From positions 1 through 8,468 of the forward strand of contig DATKMG010000042.1 of assembly GCA_035541995.1 (NCBI GenBank): a stretch of DNA of 8,468 bases. Direction: 5' to 3'. Below are positions 7,206 through 8,468 of this stretch, in pieces. The notes beneath the pieces were generated by a model, which saw only the letters and a program-made list of their open reading frames with translations, did no database searches and was not told the DNA's origin. The first letter of the stretch is position 1; every line of letters starts with the position of its first letter. Source of the stretch: DATKMG01 sp035541995 (lineage in GTDB: Bacteria; Acidobacteriota; Terriglobia; Versatilivoradales; Versatilivoraceae). A program made the translations under genes and the position numbers.

Positions 7206-7403
7206 TCAAATGAGAACCCTGGAACTACCCATCGCGTGTTCCCTTTGGGGAATCAAAGAACCTGTCCCAGGTCATAAAATATAGTTATCGAAGATACCTA
7301 GTGGCGAGCGTCAGACCAAGACTACATCTGACCATTTTGCAGGTTCATGATGGCAAATCGGGATTGGGCTGGAAATAGGACCCTGGACGATATGGGAACT
7401 TGA

Positions 7404-7505
7404 ATTAATCTGGGGCCAAACTGTGAATTCAACTTTGGTGCAGGTGTCGGCGTCACCCAAGCCACAGATCACCTGCTAATCAAATTGATCATCGGCCGAC
7501 GCTTC
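7404..7505 (+). pseudogene. Possible relic of an outer-membrane beta-barrel C-terminus
   Basis: Read from 7404, the frame gives NLGPNCEFNFGAGVGV, then TQATDHLLIKLIIGRRF, ending with F at 7503-7505. Alternating polar and apolar residues, the FNFGAGVGVT turn and the terminal IIGRRF look like the last two strands of an outer-membrane beta-barrel, which normally end in an aromatic residue. A stop (7401-7403) precedes it, there is no start codon, and the frame runs past the phenylalanine to a stop at 7563-7565. I found no further barrel sequence upstream in any frame, so only a decayed tail would remain. This rests on pattern recognition alone, and chance coding is possible. Confidence 0.4.
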
Positions 7506-7652
7506 GGTGGAGGCGGGCGCCAAACGTTGGTGGACACGAAAGGCGACAGACAGCCCGCGTGTTAGTGGATTGACTAAGCCAGGATTAAAAACTCCCCGGC
7601 TCTCCAGACTGCGTATGAGCGCTGTGCTCTTAAGTAGGTAGCGGAGTAAGAA

Positions 7653-7853
7653 GGTTTGTTAGCTTCAGAGGACCCTTTTGTTTGCAGACGGACACTTCCT
7701 GGAGTTTGTCTTTGCTCTGTCAGGAGAGGAATGGGTATCGACAGACCGCGGAGTAGACAGGTTTATTAGCTCCGTCAGGAGCGTCCTGTTTGTAGCAGAT
7801 GGCCATCCGCTTTATATTGGCTTAGCTCCGCTAGGAGCGGCCTTTTTGTCGAA
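7653..7853. repeat. Four-unit degenerate repeat, period about 55 bp
   Basis: Four related blocks occur with their cores at 7662, 7714, 7769 and 7825, spacings of 52, 55 and 56 bp. The clearest cores are the hairpins GCTCCGTCAGGAGC (7769-7782) and GCTCCGCTAGGAGC (7825-7838). The second unit has GCTCTGTCAGGAGA and the first is more decayed (GCTTCAGAGG). Units share a leading GGTTTRTTAG-type stretch, and two keep a trailing TGTTTGTAGCAGA-like stretch. The cores resemble a dispersed repeat that I recall from Acidobacteria. The 106-codon open frame over this array (7678-7998) is not taken as a gene. Confidence 0.6.
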
Positions 7854-8055
7854 TCCCGTCAAGCCGCTGCTGAGGGAGTCAATTTCTCACAGATCCCAAG
7901 TCATTAAAGGACCGTCACCGGCTTGCCGCCAGACATCTGCAGTAATTTATTCCTTGTTTCCCATTAATGGGCGTAGAATGGCCTCAGTCGTTGGTTGAAT
8001 TGTTCTCTCCTCGCTGCGCTTTCCTGTTTCTTGTCTATACATGAAGGGGGATTCC
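7854..8055. promoter_or_regulatory. Upstream region of the winged-helix gene with 12-bp palindrome
   Basis: CCCATTAATGGG at 7960-7971 is a perfect palindrome 85-96 bp before the chosen start of the winged-helix regulator, a position where an operator could sit. TTGAAT at 7995-8000 could be a -35 element, but no -10 box follows at standard spacing. The rest of the region shows nothing I can name. Confidence 0.3.
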
Positions 8056-8468
8056 ATGGAAGCCCCTGCCTCTTCCCAACGCATCCAATTCGGCCGTTTT
8101 GAACTGAATCCAGAGTCCGGCGAGCTGCAGAAGAACGGACGCAGGATTCGTCTTCAGGAGCAACCGTTTCAAGTTCTTCTCATGCTGCTCAAAAAACCCG
8201 GCCGGGTGGTTACACGGGAGGAACTGCAGCAGCAGCTTTGGCCCAAGGACACCTTCGTGGACTTCGAGCATGGCCTGAATGCCGCCATCAACCGATTGCG
8301 CCAGGTGCTGGATGATTCGGCTGATGAACCGCTTTACATTGAGACCCTGCCACGCCGCGGCTATCGGTTCATCTACCCGGTGGGACGAATGCCACTGGAA
8401 ACTCCTCGTCAGGGTCCTTCGCCCAGCTGGATTGCCCGGGTTTGGGGCTCTTTGTCCCAACATGCTAG
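8056..8468 (+). CDS. OmpR/CadC-type winged-helix protein, 5' part only
   Basis: The frame is open to the window edge (137 codons seen). IQFGRFELNPESGELQKNGR starts a Trans_reg_C-type winged helix (about 10-109). Then come IRLQEQPFQVLLMLLKKPGR, VVTREELQQQLWP, the expected recognition helix HGLNAAINRLRQVL (72-85) and the wing hairpin YIETLPRRGYRFIYPV (94-109). No receiver domain precedes it, so this is a CadC-like rather than a two-component layout. In Acidobacteriota this domain is usually followed by a TolB/WD40-like beta-propeller, TPR repeats or a membrane segment (family knowledge); that part is missing here. I chose the ATG at 8056, since AAGGGGG at 8044-8050 is 5 nt upstream. The in-frame ATG at 8041 lacks a Shine-Dalgarno. 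The linker after residue 110 is Pro-rich. Confidence 0.9.
   Translation, partial: MEAPASSQRIQFGRFELNPESGELQKNGRRIRLQEQPFQVLLMLLKKPGRVVTREELQQQLWPKDTFVDFEHGLNAAINRLRQVLDDSADEPLYIETLPRRGYRFIYPVGRMPLETPRQGPSPSWIARVWGSLSQHA

Noticed and set aside
7653..7853. CRISPR array
   Set aside because: Units are degenerate, intervening sequence is itself related between units, and there are no near-identical repeats, unique spacers or cas genes.
7678..7998. 106-codon open frame on the + strand
   Set aside because: It coincides with the 55-bp repeat array, has no Shine-Dalgarno, and its translation reflects the repeat rather than a protein family.
8035..8463. 142-codon minus-strand frame at the right end
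   Set aside because: It is antisense to the winged-helix gene, whose + strand frame carries a recognisable domain and an RBS-supported start.

Overview
The window looks like chromosomal sequence from an Acidobacteriota bacterium, probably an environmental lineage. The strongest evidence is the partial gene at the right edge. It starts with an OmpR/CadC-type winged-helix domain in the form that is hugely expanded in that phylum. Mid-range base composition, long gene-free spacers full of short hairpin repeats, and orphan secreted enzymes also fit. This assignment is an inference from family style, not from a marker gene.

Layout, left to right. Positions 1-429 hold hairpin repeats, including one palindrome present twice in exactly opposite orientation. 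A DegT/DnrJ/EryC1/StrS-type PLP aminotransferase follows (430-1725, +). Next comes a 479-bp spacer holding a MITE-like segment with 24-bp inverted ends. Then a PuuP-like APC amino acid/amine permease (2205-3626, +) converges on a secreted neutral-ceramidase-like protein (3767-5137, -). The 140-bp convergent gap is nearly filled by a hairpin element between 9-bp direct repeats. A 382-bp divergent spacer leads to a Tat-type DUF362 protein with a FlgD-like/T9SS-type-A-like C-terminal domain (5520-7055, +). About 1 kb without an intact gene follows: three tight hairpins, what looks like a relic of an outer-membrane beta-barrel C-terminus, and a four-unit degenerate repeat with a period near 55 bp. 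The winged-helix gene starts at 8056 (+) and runs off the window.

The genes do not form an obvious operon or pathway. Each has its own spacer, strands alternate, and no partner genes (sugar-nucleotide enzymes, ferredoxins, T9SS components, transposases) are visible. I see no defence system, CRISPR array, RNA gene or intact mobile element. The unusual content is mainly the dense non-coding repeats, plus two protein oddities: the substituted nucleophile position in the ceramidase-like protein and the Tat plus sorting-like-tail combination in the DUF362 protein.
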